A DNA stretch of 64,000 nt from Ursus arctos (GCF_023065955.2 NW_026622997.1:22982001-23046000); one strand, 5' to 3'. Counted from the first letter of the stretch, positions 35,145-47,131 are shown. Notes: generated by a model from the sequence alone, not told the origin. Translations and numbers: made by a program.

Positions 35145-36275
35145 TGGTGACCTGTAACACAGTCCTCCCTGGTCACCATAACCAGGTGCTCTAGGGGTGC
35201 TCCCTTGTGGGTGCTAGCCTTCAATCCAGCTAGCTGCAATGACATGCTTTACCTTCTAGGGAGCACTGTTAGGCAGAGTTTTCTCCCCTCGCCGCTGGAA
35301 GGCACTACCGCAGCTGCTATGGACACGCTCATGGAAGGGATCAGCCCACAGCCTGGTTATCTACAGTTAGCCCTGTGACAGTTCTGGGTGCACTGAAGGG
35401 CAGGACTTGCTCCCTGCACAGCCAACTGAAAGGCCTGTCTGTAGGAACCGTAGGAGCTCTGTTGTGTGGGTGGGTTAGCTTCCTTCCTCCCCAGGGCTGG
35501 AGTCACTTTGGAGTGGTGCTGGTGTCGGCCAAAATTGCCTGCTGGGTATAACAGGATAGGAGCCACTTTAAGGGGGTCCCTTCTAGGGCAGGTAGGTTGG
35601 GTGGAGTGGGTTTACAGGGGAACACTAGAGCAGGGCACATGATGCTAGTAAGGTAGTAGGAGAGTGTTAGAACTGGCTCTCATAAGCATCCAGCTGTTTA
35701 GGCTGGGAGAAGGCAAGAAAAATGGCCCCTACCAGCACATTTGTTCCTGGAGAAATCTGCAGTTCTCTGCTCCTGTGGCACTTGTCCCAACATTAGTCAG
35801 CAAATCTGCCTCTATACCCCGGGCACTTTTCAAACTGTGCTCCTAGGCTGTGTCTCATGCAGTTATCTAGCATGCTGGCTCTTTAAGGGCAAAAGACTTG
35901 GTTTCATATAGTCCTCCAGCTCGCCTGTAGTTAAGCCCTGCTGACTTTCAAAGCTACGCATTATGTGGACTTGTTTTTTCCGTACAGGTCCCCAAGGCCA
36001 CAGGTGCCCAGGGTGGTGTCTGATACCCTCACTTTTCTGTGCTTATGATGTCTCTCTATTTGGTAGTTAGTCAGTCTAGGGGTTTGATTCCTGACTGTGT
36101 ATACTCCCACTTTTTCTGATGTGGTCTTCTCCCTACAGTTATCTGTGGAAGATCTGTTCTGAGAGTCTTCAGGTCATTTTCAGAGTGAGTTGTAATATGT
36201 GTGGTTCTTGTTTCAGTGTGTCTGTGGGACAAGGTCAGTTCAGGATCTTCCTACTCTGCCATCTTCCCTCTCTTT
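35145..36275 (-). promoter_or_regulatory. L1 5' UTR joined directly to ORF2
   Basis: Same 5' UTR type as 1900-2798 and 42165-43415, sharing TGTGACAG...GTGCA...GGGCAGGACTT and CTTTAAGG(G/A)...GACTTGGTTTC. It contains a 5'-terminal AAGATGGC core (plus-strand GCCATCTT at 36258-36265), like the YY1 site at human L1 5' ends. No ORF1 lies between it and ORF2. Confidence 0.7.
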
Positions 36276-36301
36276 CAACTCTTATTTAAATGTTTGATCA
36301 G

Positions 36302-36484
36302 AGGTGTCTGGGTGATTCGGTTAAGCGTCTGACTCTTGATTTTCGGCTCAGGTCATGATCTCAGGGTCATGTGATCAAGACCAGTGTCGGGTTCCATGCT
36401 GAGTGTGGAACCTGCTTAAGATTCTCCCTCTCCATCTGCCCCTCCCCACACCCACTCACACATGTGTGCGCACAGTCTATAGAT

Positions 36485-36530
<46 letters not shown>

Positions 36531-36540
36531 GAAATAAGTG
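36302..36540 (+). mobile_element. Can-SINE with (GATA)n tail
   Basis: A plus-strand SINE (GTGTCTGGGTGATTCGGTTAAG) whose A-rich tail was replaced by a pure (GATA)n run at 36484-36531. The TSD is ATGTTTGATCAG (36290-36301) against ATATTTGGTCAG (36541-36552). Confidence 0.92.
36484..36531. repeat. (GATA)12 microsatellite
   Basis: A perfect tetranucleotide tract in a SINE tail, probably polymorphic. Confidence 0.97.
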
Positions 36541-36789
36541 TATATTTGGTCAGAATTGATGTGTGAAGCCATCTGGTCCTAGACTGTTGTTTCTTGGGAG
36601 ATTTTTTACTCCTGACTAAATTTTATTACAAGTAATCAGTTTGTTCATATTTTGTATTTCTTTTTGGTTCAGTCTTGGAAGATTATGTGTTTCTAGGACT
36701 TTATTCCCTTCACTTTTTTATACTATTATAATCCTTTGAGTTTTTGTGGTCAGTTTAACTTCTGTTTCATTTCTGATTTTGTTAGAGTT

Positions 36790-36814
36790 CTCTCTCTCTC
36801 TCTCTCTCTCTCAC
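36790..36814. repeat. (TC)n microsatellite
   Basis: A short pure TC tract inside L1 ORF2. Confidence 0.9.
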
Positions 36815-37385
36815 TCTCTCATGAGTCTGGCTAAAGTTTCAATTTTGTTTATCTCTTCAAAGAACCAGCTCTTAGTATCACTGGTCTTTTTTATTTTATT
36901 TTTTATTTTTTTAGTCTGTTATTCATTGCCATTCTAATCTTTATTATTTTCTTCCACTAATTTCAGGCTTTGTTCTTTTTCTAGTTCCTTGAAGTGTAAG
37001 GTTAGATCGTCTGAGATTTTTCTCGTTTCTTGAAGTAGTTATGTGTATAAATTTCCCTCCTAGAAAGGCTTTTACTGCATCCTAAAGATTTCGAACCATT
37101 ATTTTTCCATTTTATTTTGTCTCCAGGGATTTTTTAAATTCCCTCTTTGATTTTTTTCATTGACCCATTGGTTATTTAATAGAATATTGGTTAGCTTCCA
37201 TGTGTTTGTGGTTCTTTCCAGTTTTTTTTTTCTTGTAATTGCTTTCCACTTTTAAAGTTTCATGATCAGAAAAGATACTTGATATAATTTCAGTGTTCTT
37301 AAATTTATTGAGACTTGTTTTGTGGCCTAACAGCTGATCTATCCTGGCAAATGTTTCATGTGCACTTGCCTATACTTTTGCTTCA

Positions 37386-38958
37386 GTCTCACCTTCCCCC
37401 TTCCCTCTCCCTGCCCAAATCCCATCATTCCTTGGAGTTTTTCCTTAGAAAGGCTTTCTGATCTCTCCCTTCTCTGAACCTATAGTGTTTGATATCTTCC
37501 TTACTCACCTTGACACTTAGTAATAAACTTGATATTACTTTTTTCAAGTGTATATGCATTTTCAACTAGCCTATTGTGGTATGTAGAGATCTCATGTCTT
37601 TACCTTTATTTATCTCATCATGTTGTATGGTGCCAGACATGTGAATCACAGTGGTAATAATATCAGATATGGGAAGAGCAGGTGTATCTGTGTAGGGGAT
37701 ATACGGATCTGTGTGGCAACTGCTTACCTATCTCCTCTCAGCACTCACCTCCCTTGAGCATGCAGCAGCTTCTCATTGAAATCTCCTGCAACAATGCCCA
37801 GGGCCCGTGCTGCTAATCATAGCTTGCCTGCTTGCAGGACATGCCATGGTACTCAGGAATCGTTTCAATGACAAAACAGATTTGGTCCATCAATACCCTA
37901 GTCTCCTCTTTTCTCAGGTGGGACAACTCTGTGGTGTGCTTTACCCTGTCTCCCAGAGACCCTCAGCAGACCGTGCCCCATTAATCTAATGAATGCATCT
38001 TGTATTATTTTCCATCCCTTCCCTGTCTCCCACATTCCAGATCCTTCCTCAATCACTTCCCAAACAAAGTTCTTCTACTTAAAGTGAAATCCCCATTACA
38101 AATGTGCTTCTGGGGAGATGAAGCCCATGACCATTTATGGATGTTTCTGTGTTTCTAAAGGGATCATTCTTCATTTAGAAATTAATAAGTCTTAAAAAAC
38201 AAATTCTAGCTACAATTTATTCAAACTAATAGCACAAGAATAGTTTTTGATATAATTCTCAAAATTAGCTTACATAGTTTGGCAATAACAGATCTCCATC
38301 CAAGAAGGCAGCCCAATAAGCCAATGCTGACGCTGTCACTCACTGGTTGTGTGGCCTTGGGAAAGTTACTCAACTTCATCAGATATCAGGTTCCTAATTT
38401 AAAAAAGGGTAGTAACACCTTGTTTTTGTTTGTTTTTTCTAAGGTAGAGAGAGGACAGTGCAGTATTTGACGCTACAGGAACACAGTCATCAAATCTTAC
38501 CTTTACCCCAATAGACTGTCATTTACTGTTTAAGAGTGTGAATGAATGAACTAACACACCTACCAAGGAAGGAACAGTGGGAGGAGAAAAATGAATGAAA
38601 ACTTGGCTTTATAATGCAACATGAGTTGCCTGCAATTACCGTAAGTGGCCACAAGATGTCATTACTTTCCACCAATTCAGAAAAGCCATCCACTTTTGTG
38701 AATTTTAGATCTTTGAACAGAGAGGTAATTTATGACTTCTAGTTGAAAGAGGGTCTGTCACTTCTCATGCCTTTTGACTGCTCCCTTGCTTTCTTTTAAA
38801 TCTACCTCAAGAAATACTATAAAACCTAGACTTTAAAGAAAGTTTGAGACTTTAACGCTGGGAAACATTAAGAGGTTACCCACTCACAGAGTCCCCATGT
38901 GACTCCGCGAAAACAATGGCAGCACTGGTGACCTTGCGTTAAGCCCTTAACCTGCTCA
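37386..38958. other. Unique intergenic island
   Basis: Non-L1 sequence between two L1 blocks. The stretch at about 37990-38120 (CCCTGTCTCCCACATTCCAG ... GTGCTTCTGGGGAGATG) has the look of the 3' end of an old LTR or DNA element, but I cannot assign it. The remainder, apart from the MIR below, shows nothing recognisable. Confidence 0.5.
38325..38420 (+). mobile_element. MIR SINE fragment
   Basis: The plus-strand MIR core is recognisable from GGTTGTGTGGCCTTGGGAAAG and TTACTCAACTTC, followed by the decayed CAGTTTCC-type segment and AAAAAGGGTAGTAACACC. It is an ancient mammalian-wide element. Confidence 0.85.
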
Positions 38959-39292
38959 GTTGTTTTGTTTTTTTAATTACTGATTCTATTTCATTACTAG
39001 TTATCTGTCTAATAAAATTTTCTGTTTCTTCCTGATTAGGTCTTGAAAGATTGTATGTTTCTAGGAATTTATTTCTTCTAAGTTGTCCAATTTGTTGGCA
39101 TATAATTTTTCACAATATTTTATAACCGTTTGTACTTACGTGATGTTGGTTGTTATTTCTCCTCCTTAATTTCTCACTTTATTTGAGTCCCCTCTTTCCT
39201 GTTGATGAGTCTGGGCAAAGATTTATCAATTTTATTTTTTCAAAGAACCAGCTTTTGGTATCATTGCTCTCTTGTATTCTTTTATTTATTTT

Positions 39293-39493
39293 CTGTTTAT
39301 TTTTATTTCCTTTTATTTTAGAGAGAGAGAGACAGTACGAGTGGGGAGAGGGGCAGAAGGAGAGGGAGAATCCCCAGCTGACTCCACATTGATGATGGAG
39401 CCTGACACAGGGCTTGATCCCAGCACCCTGAGATCATGACCTGAACTGAAATCAAGAGTCAGATGCTTAAGCAACTGAGCCACCCAGGCACCC
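39293..39493 (-). mobile_element. Can-SINE
   Basis: Minus-strand SINE of a middle-aged subtype. The TSD CTTGTATTCTTT is at 39281-39292 and 39494-39505. Confidence 0.93.
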
Positions 39494-40091
39494 CTTGTAT
39501 TCTTTCAGTCTCTATTTTATTTATTTATGTTCTATTCTTTATTATTGCCTTCCTTCTACCAACCTTGGGCTTTGTTTGTTCTTTTCTAGTTTCTTTAGGT
39601 ATAAGGTTAGATTATTTATCAGATTTTTTTTTTCTTATTTCTTGAGGTAGATAGACCTATATCACTATAAACTTCTTTCTGAGAACTGCTTTTGCTGCGT
39701 CCCAAAGATTTTGCATCATTGTGTTTCCATTTTCAATGGTCTTCATGTATTTTTTATTTCTTCTTTGAGTTCTTCATTAAACCACTGGTTGTTTAGTAGC
39801 ATATTATTTAGTCTCCATGTGTTTGTCTTCTTTTCCAGTTTTTCTTCTTGTAATTGATTTCTAGTCTCATACTATTGTGGTCAAAAAACATACTTGATAT
39901 GATTTCAGTCCTCTTAAAGTTATTGACACTTGTTTTGTGACCTAACATGACCTATTCTGGAAAATATTCCGTGTGTACTAGAAAAGAACGTGTATCCTGG
40001 GTTTTGGGGGGAATGGAATATTCTGTATATATCTGCTAGGTCCATCAGATCTAATATGTCATTCAAAGCCTGTTTCCTTACTAATTTTCTG

Positions 40092-40274
40092 TCAAAATGA
40101 TCTACCCATTGATGTTGGTGGGGTGTTAAAGTCTCCTACTATTACTGTATTACTGTCAATTTCTCCCTTTATATCTATTAATATTTGCTTTATGTATTTA
40201 GGTGCTCCAATGTTGGGTGCATAGATATTTATAATTATTATATTCTCTTGTTGGATTGATCCCTTTATCATCAT
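40092..40274 (-). pseudogene. L1 ORF2 endonuclease fragment
   Basis: A 60-residue open piece of the L1 endonuclease (APE family). It includes NIYAPNIGAP and the catalytic-site phrase VGDFNTP (GD encoded at 40131-40136), both intact. In a working L1 this domain nicks target DNA at TTTT/AA. Here the flanking frames are disrupted, so no enzyme is expected. Confidence 0.85.
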
Positions 40275-41286
40275 GTAATACCTTTCCTTATCTCTTGATT
40301 CAGTCTTTGTTCTAAAGCATTTTTTTCCCTGATAGACGTATAACTATCCTGGCTTTTCCCCTCCCACTTTTACTTATATAGAATGTCTTTCTTCCTTCCC
40401 TTCAACTTCAGTCTGTATGTGCTTTAGGTTAAAGTGAGTCTTTTGTAGGAAGCTTATAGATGGTCTTGTTTTTTCATCTCTTCAGTCAACCTATGTCTTT
40501 TGATTGGAGCATGTAGTCCATTTATATTTAATGTAATCACTGGTGAGTATGTATTATTGCTTTTTAAAGAATTTATTTTTTCTGGTTGTTTTTGTAGTTC
40601 TTCTTGTTTTTTTCTTTTTTTCTTGATGTCTTCCCTTGTGGTTTAATGTCTTATTGCAATGTTTGCATTACTTTATTTTTTGGATATCAATTACAGGTTT
40701 TAGTTTGTGGTTATCATTGGGTCCATATATAACATCCTATGTGTATAGCAGATTATATTATGTTCACGTACATTCTAAAAGCACTATATTTTTACCCCTT
40801 CCATGTTTTATGTATATAATGTCATATTTTACATCTTTTTATTGTTCCTATCCCTTGACTAATTTTTGTAAAAAAAAAAATGATTTTATTACTTTTGTGT
40901 TTTGACCTTCATGGTAGCTTTATAAGTGACTAAACTACCTTAACTATATGTTTGCTTTTACCAGTGAAATTTTTTCCTTTCATAATTTTATTCTAGTTAT
41001 GGCCTTTTCTTTCTACTTAATGCCCTTTAACATTTCTTGTATGCTGGCCTAATGGTGATGAACTCTGTTAACTTTTGTCTGGGAAACTCTTCATCTCTCC
41101 TTCAATTCTGAATGGTAATCTTGTTGGTTAGAATATTCTTGATTGTGGTTTTTTTTTCCTTTCAGCAGTTTGAATATATCATGTCACTCCCTTCTGGCCC
41201 ACAACATTTTTCAATGAAAAATTATCTGGTAGCCTTATGGAATTTCCCTGTTTTCTTTTCTCTTACACCTTTTAAGATCTTATCTT

Positions 41287-41320
41287 TATGATGATGATGA
41301 TAATGATGATGATGATGATG
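41287..41320. repeat. (GAT)n microsatellite
   Basis: Imperfect trinucleotide run with one ATAATG interruption, in the ORF1 remnant. Confidence 0.93.
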
Positions 41321-41687
41321 TAACTTGGTGTGGACCTCCTTGAGTTTATATTTTTGCTTCTTAGACCTGGATGTTTGTTTCTTCCACAGATTAAGGCAGT
41401 TTTCAGCTGCTATTTCTTCTAATAATTTTGTGCACGCTTCTTTCTTTTTCCTCCTTCCACTACCCTATAATGTGAGTAGTATGCTCAATGATGTCAAAGT
41501 TGTTCCTTAACCTATTCTCATTTGTTATTCCTTTTTCTTTCTACTGTTCAGTTTGGTTGCTTTCCATTATCCTGTCTTCCAGTCCACTGACCTGTTCTTT
41601 TGCACCCTCTAATCTACTGTTGATTCCCTTACTGTATTTTACATTTTAGTTATTGTATTCTTCAGTTCTGACTGGTTGGGTTTGGTG

Positions 41688-41888
41688 GGGAGAGGTTGTT
41701 TTGTTTTGTTTTTTAGAGAAAGAGAGCATATGAGTGGGAGGAGGGGAAGTGAGAGAGAGAAAAATCTTAAGCAGTCTCCACACCCACTGTGGAGCCTGAC
41801 GTGGGACTCAGTCCCACGACCCTGGGATCATGACCTGAGCTGAAATCAGAAGTCAGACACTTAACTGACTGAGCCACCCAGGTTCCTC
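41688..41888 (-). mobile_element. Can-SINE (older)
   Basis: Minus-strand SINE (AGAGAAAGAGAGCATATGAG ... GACTGAGCCACCCAGG). Flanks TGACTGGTTGGGTTT and TAACTGGTTGTTTTT look like a diverged TSD. Confidence 0.9.
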
Positions 41889-42164
41889 TAACTGGTTGTT
41901 TTTTATATTTTCTACATCTTTGTTGAAATTCTAAGTTTATCCACTCTTTTCTTTAGTCCAGTGAGTATCTTTGTAACAGTTACTTCGAAGCGTTTATCAA
42001 GTATATTATTTTATCTCCACTTTGTTTAGCTTTTTCTGTGATTTTGCCTTGTTCTTTCATTTGAGACCTATTTTCTGTCTCCTCATTTTGTCTATTTCTC
42101 TATGTTTTTCTCTATGTATTAGGTAGGTTATCAGAGTCTCCTCGTCTTCAAAGTAGTGGTCTTT

Positions 42165-43415
42165 TGAAGAAGAGGTCCTGTGGTGTCTTATAGTGTAATC
42201 CCCTCTGCACTAGGACCCGGCATCTAAGGGTATTCTCTATGCGGGCTCTGTGCCCACTACTGCTGTGGCTGAGCTACAGTTGTGATGGACATCCTGGTAG
42301 ACGGGTCTGGCTTTCAGCCCAACCGGCTGCTGTGACCCACTTCATCTTCTATGGGCACATTGGCATGATTTACTCCTCGTGATAATGTGAGACCTGGCTG
42401 TGGCCACCGCGAGCTCACTGAGAGGTGAGCTGGCATTCAGCCTAGCTGTTTGCACTTAGCCTCTGTGACAGCTGCATGTGCACCACAGGGCAGGACTTTC
42501 TCCTTGCACAGCCAGCTAAGAGACTCTTTTGTGGGAATTGAATGCATGCTGGTATGTGGTGTTATCCCCCCACTTCCTCAGTGCAGGGCTTGCTTTGGAG
42601 TGATGCTGATCCTAGTTGGGGCCACCTGCTTTGGCAGGATGCCTGGCTGGGGTAGGAACTCCTTTGGAGGGATGCCTGCCTCAGTGGGTGTTTTGGGTTG
42701 GGACAGATCTGCAGAAGAATGCTGGGGTGGGGCACGTAGTGCCAAAAACTTAGACGGAGAGTGTTAGAATTGTTTTGTGCCAGCAACTGATTATCTTAGC
42801 TGGGGGTGGGGCAAGAAAAATGGCACCCAGTAGCACTTTTGTTCCCAGAGAAATCTTCTGCAGATCCCTGCCCCTCCAGCACATGCTTTAAGATTACTCA
42901 ATACATCTCCTTCTCATATATCCCCAAGCACTTTTCCAACTGCTGCTCTATGTTGTGTCTCCCGCCAAGTGATTTATCATGCTGGTTCTTTAAGGATGCA
43001 GACTTGGTTTCCTATCACATCTGCCTCTCCTGGAGCTAAGCCCTGCCAATTTCTAAAGTTCCCAAAGTTAAGCCCCACTGATTTTCAAAGCCAGAGTTAT
43101 GGGGATTTGTTTGCCCAGGGAGGATCCCCACAGCTAGGGGCACCTAATGTGGATTCTGATCCTCTGCCTCCTCTGTCCTTGTGGTGTCCCTCCTCTTTGT
43201 GGTTAGTTGTGCTGAGGGTTTGGAGTCCAATGGCCTCTCTATTCCTCCTACCCTTTTTGCTGTGGGTTTTTCTCTGACTAGCTATGGAAGATCTGTTCTG
43301 CCAGTCTTCAGGTTCTTTTCAGTTAGATGCATGGATGTAACTGTTGCCTCAGGGTGTCCATGGGGCAAGGTAAGCTCAGGATCGTCCTATGCTGCCATCT
43401 TCCCCCTCCCCTGGC
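42165..43415 (-). promoter_or_regulatory. L1 5' UTR
   Basis: The 5' UTR of the 38959-43415 L1 is relatively GC-rich, with decayed CpG sites. The AAGATGGC core (plus-strand GCCATCTT at 43394-43401) marks its 5' end. Open frames across it (42450-42767 and others) reflect base composition, not genes. Confidence 0.75.
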
Positions 43416-43986
43416 AAAGTAATTTCTTACTGATAGTCAATTTCAAAGATAAAGTTGGCAATTGATTTACCTTTTAAGGATTTTTGAAAATTATAGACCA
43501 TGTTCAAGCCAATCCCCATTATTGCCTCACTGGTTTTCATTCCTCAACGTGCTCACTGGAGCAGGAGAGAAAGGATAGAAGATTTTGATCACTTGGGGCA
43601 TGCTCACACTGTAAAGTTAAATAAGAAAAAAAAAATCTAAACTGTAGGAAGTATTAGACTATATTAAAAATAAGTGCCTATAAAAAGAATAACTAGAGGG
43701 GCACCTGTGTGGCTCAGTCTGACTCTTAATCTCAGCTCATTTCTTTATCTCAGGGTAATGGGTTCAAGCCTCACATTGGATTCCATGCTGGGTGTGGAGA
43801 CCTATAACCTTTTGGAGAGCAATCACACATAGGCAAGCTCAAAAATCCATTCCTTTATACTGAGATCCTGTGATGCTATTTCCCCATATTTACCTTATTA
43901 CCTCATGTGTGCACAGAGAAATGCAAAAGGGTATCTTCACTGTCGCATGTTTTAAAACCATGGGAACAGTGAGAACAACCTAAAGG
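43416..43986. other. Start of unique island, with a SINE fragment
   Basis: No L1 is recognisable. It contains the SINE fragment at 43697-43805 and otherwise nothing I can name. Confidence 0.5.
43697..43805 (+). mobile_element. Partial Can-SINE
   Basis: Plus-strand head and middle (GGGGCACCTGTGTGGCTCAG ... CCATGCTGGGTGTGGAG) without a tail. The 3' part is deleted. Confidence 0.88.
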
Positions 43987-44520
43987 TCTGTTGTGGACTG
44001 AATCATGGGCCCCCCCAAGTTGTTTTGTTGAAGTCTTAAACACCAGTACCTCAGAATGTGACTATATTTAGAAATAGGGTCTTTGAAGAAGTAATTAACT
44101 TAAAATGAAGTCATTGAGGTAAGTTCTAATCCAATATGTTGTCCTTTAAGAAGAGGATATTAGAACACAGACATGTACAGAAAGACCATGTGAAGATAGA
44201 GGAAGATGGCCATCTACAAGCCAATAAGAGGTTTCAGAAGAAATCAACCCTGGGGCACCTGGGTGGCTAGTCCATAAAGCATCCGACTCTTGATTTCAGC
44301 TCAGGTCATGATCTCAGGTTCATGAGATCAGGCCCCATGTCAGACTCCATGCTGAGTGTGGGGCCTACTTCAGCCCCTCCCTGCCCCTGCTTGCACTCTC
44401 ACTCGCTCTCAAAAATTTTTTTAAAAAGCAACCAACCCTGCCAACACCTTGATCTCAGACTTCTAGCTTGAGAACTGTGAGGCAGTAACGTTCTGTGCTA
44501 CTTTGCTCTGGTAGCCTGAG
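43987..44520 (+). mobile_element. MaLR-class LTR (MLT1/MST type) split by a SINE
   Basis: Plus-strand LTR with the order GTGGACTGAATCATGGGCCCCC, TTGAAGTCTTAAACACCAGTACC, TAGGGTCTTTGAAGAAGTAATT, GAAGAGGATATTAGAACACAGAC, GATGGCCATCTACAAGCCAA, then ACCAACCCTGCCAACACCTTGAT and GAACTGTGAGG. These phrases are characteristic of MLT1/MST LTRs. The SINE occupies 44252-44427. It is a solo LTR without internal sequence. Confidence 0.82.
44252..44427 (+). mobile_element. Can-SINE inside the MaLR LTR
   Basis: Plus-strand SINE (GGGGCACCTGGGTGGCTAG). The TSD is GAAATCAACCCTG (44239-44251) against GCAACCAACCCTG (44428-44440). Confidence 0.92.
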
Positions 44521-44734
44521 CAGGTGAATGGAAAGTCCATCAGTAAGAGATGGATAAATAAAGTCATGGTTATGCAGACAACAGTCCCACTAACTACCAA
44601 AAGTTGTAAAAGATGAGGGTCCCAGCAATATGGCGTCCCATGAATGGATAACCGCCAGGAATTTAGTTCAATTCTCCCACCTGAACAGAATCCCAAAGCC
44701 AGCCTGCCTCTCCAGGATGCCCCTTCTCCCTCAC

Positions 44735-45350
44735 CCCAGACAAATAATCTTTCTAGGGTGACTGGAATTCATTCCTTCAATCGTTTGTTCAACCAACATT
44801 GACTCCACTACCTTTGAGTCCAGAGCCTTGCTAGGGAGGAAGATATAAAGATAAACACAACTTACAGTTGTCAGGCAGCTGGCAGTCTGGTCGGGAGAGA
44901 CAAATGAAATCAAGTCACTACACAAGGTATTAATGGGGATCTATGAGCAGAGCCCAGAGGTGAGTGGAGAAAGACATCACAGTGAAAACAGCACCTTGTA
45001 CATTATATTTTCTCTGCCAGAAAGGCCTGTCTTTTTTGCTTTGGGAAGTGTCTGCTCAAAAAGGGCAGGTCTTTCAGGCAGCAGCAATAAAGGGTACAAA
45101 GGCACAGAGTCACAAATGCCCCCAAGCAGCTGGGACAGGGCTCTAAGTGGGGCAGCTGCATTGCCTGGTGGGAGGGGCAGGAACCAGGCTGGTCAGGGGC
45201 AGAGGGGAAGAGGTGGGTTTTAAGCTGTAGCCAGTAGGAGTTAACAGAATTTTTTTGAAGACTGGCCTGTTGGGCTGTCCAGAAAGATTCTCTGGCAGCA
45301 GCTTGCAAAAGGACTAGAGGGAGAAGGGACTGGTAGCCAGGCAGAAAACC
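44735..45350 (+). repeat. Ancient L2/MIR-era repeat sequence
   Basis: ATTCATTCCTTCAATCGTTTGTTCAACCAACATTGA, then GAGCCTTGCTAGG and AGATAAACACAACTTACAG, then an AGGGTACAAAGGCACAGAG phrase near 45090. This matches the order of a common, very old mammalian repeat whose 3' end resembles inverted L2. The long minus-strand open stretch at 45003-45533 overlaps it and is not considered a gene. Confidence 0.45.
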
Positions 45351-46009
45351 TGTCCCAGCATCTGGGGCTTTTCCAGGCCGGTGCACAGAGATAGTTGGGA
45401 CTCGGGACTGCAGCTGGAAATGCTGAAAGGTCGTTTTGCCTATGAAACCCAAGACAATAGACAGAAAGATGGCCCAGAAAGAATGGATGATTGCAGCTGA
45501 CAACTGCTTAACCCGTGTACATTTTAATGTCAAAAGTGCTTATTCCATATGAATTTTCTTTGAGAACAATAGGGGCCATTTGATCCCCAGGGCTTTGTGC
45601 ATCCAGAAAGCCATAGAGAAAAGTGCTGTGCTATCCAGAAAAGTACTCTTCATCTGCTTCCACTGGTTGGATCAGCAGTTTGGGAAAAACTCAGCGGCCG
45701 ATATTACACCATGGCACCTGGGAGCCAGCCAGTACCCAGGGAAGGCAGGTGTCCAGGTCACTGAAACACTCGGCTGTTCACCTGTCTCCCATTTTCAGGC
45801 CTTAGAAGGACATGCTCATCTGAGAAAGTATCATAGAAAATTTAGGAACTCATCTTAGGCCCATTTGTCCATGAGGTATACTCAGCTGAGTCAAAGAATT
45901 TGCTTCTGTCCTCAACTCTGCTACAGAAAAGCTCTGTGATACAATGGACCTCATCCAACAGCCTTGAGCTGTTTCTGGGCCTACTCTTTCTCAGATGTGA
46001 AAACAGGAG
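45351..46009. other. Unique intergenic sequence
   Basis: Nothing recognisable; overlapping short open stretches occur in several frames without splice-site or domain support. Confidence 0.5.
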
Positions 46010-46180
46010 AGGAAGCCAGTCATGCCCACACCTGGCTGCTCATCAGAATTCCGTGGGGACTGAGTTAAGAATATTAATTCCTGGGCATAACTCCAGACCA
46101 ATGGAATCAAGATGTCCAGGGAAGGGGACCCTGGAGACTCTAACTAAATATCCATTAAGGCATCTGTTACTTGCCAGTCC
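46010..46180 (+). mobile_element. MER5-like hAT transposon relic
   Basis: CATCAGAATTCCGTGGGGACTGAGTTAAGAAT, ATTAATTCCTGGGCATAACTCCAGACCAATGGAATCAAGATGTCC and GGGGACCCTGGAGACTCTAACTAA follow the order of the non-autonomous hAT-Charlie element MER5. It is short, non-coding and diverged. Confidence 0.6.
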
Positions 46181-46962
46181 CCAGGTCCCTCACTTTATAA
46201 GATATCCCTGTACTTATAAATTCAAATTATAGGAAGCATTGCACCACCTCCAACCCTATGACCAATATTTTGGCCAGAATTCTGGGAGGTTCTCACAAGA
46301 GGCTTAGATGACTCCTGGACATATCTTGCTCCATTCTCCAGTACGTACTGCATTCTCTATCACACTGCGTCTGTCCCCTTCTCTCCTCCAATGCCAGCCA
46401 AATTGGACCCAAGTCCACCTTCTTTAAGATTAAAAGTGTCTTGTCATAGCAGTAAGAGATGAATATTCCATAACAATCCAGCAGTTATACCACATCCAAT
46501 TCTTAAAGGTCACCCTGACCAGTCCAACCACAGGGATTTCCCTTTCTCTTCAGGCCCCTCATTCCTGCCATGTCACTCTTCTGCTCCTGAGCAGTGTGTG
46601 CCTAAATTTACACCAAGTTCAGTCCATTTCTCCCACAAAGCAGTTTGCTACACACAACCGACATCAGGTCCTGAAAATCTGAACCAACCTTTGCACATTT
46701 CAAAATGGGCTAAGGATCACGTTAAACAAAAAGTCTTTGAGGAGCACAAGCATTGACAGAAGCTTCAAAACACCTTCTCTTGAACAGAATCAAATGATCC
46801 AGTTTGACTCTCAGCTCTCTGGTTTCTCCTTCCCGTAAGAGTAATGGCAAGGTTACCAGTACCTTCCGTTGATATTAACTGAGCTGCTCCCCTGAGAGGA
46901 TGGGAATAGCGGCAATTGGCACTTTCTTTGCAACAGCGAATCTATTTCCCCACTCCTTGCAT
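46181..46962. other. Unique intergenic sequence
   Basis: No repeat body or credible coding region seen. Confidence 0.5.
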
Positions 46963-47131
46963 TTTTTTTTTTTTTTGAGAGAGTTGGGGGGGTGGGCACA
47001 AGCAGGGAGAGGGAGAAGCAGACTCTCATTCTGAGAAGGGAGCCCAATGCAGGGCTCAATCCCAGGACCCTGGGATCATGACCTGAGCTGAAGGCAGACA
47101 CTTAACCAACTGAGCCACCTAGGCGCCCCAA
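46963..47131 (-). mobile_element. Can-SINE
   Basis: Minus-strand SINE, slightly shortened. The TSD CCTTGCAT is at 46955-46962 and 47132-47139. Confidence 0.93.

Larger units (their letters stand above)
33011..37385 (-). mobile_element. Rearranged LINE-1 block: ORF2, then 5' UTR, then ORF2
   Basis: 33011-35144 is minus-strand ORF2 from the C-terminus to the RT motif corresponding to DQVGFIPG. At 35145 it switches to a complete-looking L1 5' UTR (35145-36275), whose outer end reads GGGAAGATGGCAGAG on the minus strand. At 36276 ORF2 resumes (with a SINE at 36302) about 200 bp further upstream in ORF2 terms, and it ends near 37385. Frames are broken: 33717-33956, 34155-34355 and 34805-35035 are open ORF2 pieces. 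One explanation is an L1 whose 5' UTR is fused to ORF2, inserted in another L1. Another is deletion between elements. Confidence 0.7.
38959..43415 (-). mobile_element. LINE-1 5' two-thirds (RT region to 5' end)
   Basis: Minus-strand L1 from upstream RT sequence (38959) through the endonuclease (to about 40530), inter-ORF region (40530-41040) and ORF1 (41040-42160), to a 5' UTR ending at 43415. On the minus strand the end reads GGGGGAAGATGGCAGCATAGG. The distal ORF2 and 3' UTR are missing. SINEs lie at 39293 and 41688. Frames are broken, but the endonuclease piece at 40092-40274 is well preserved. Confidence 0.85.

Noticed and set aside
38940..38975. Possible L1 3' end at the left edge of the 38959 element
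   Set aside because: The sequence begins within RT with no 3' UTR or A-tail, so it is a truncation, not a normal 3' terminus.
45003..45533. 176-residue open frame on the minus strand in the L1-free island
   Set aside because: It overlaps old repeat-like sequence, has no domain, signal or conserved motif I recognise, and competes with open frames on the other strand. Its length is expected by chance in GC-richer sequence.
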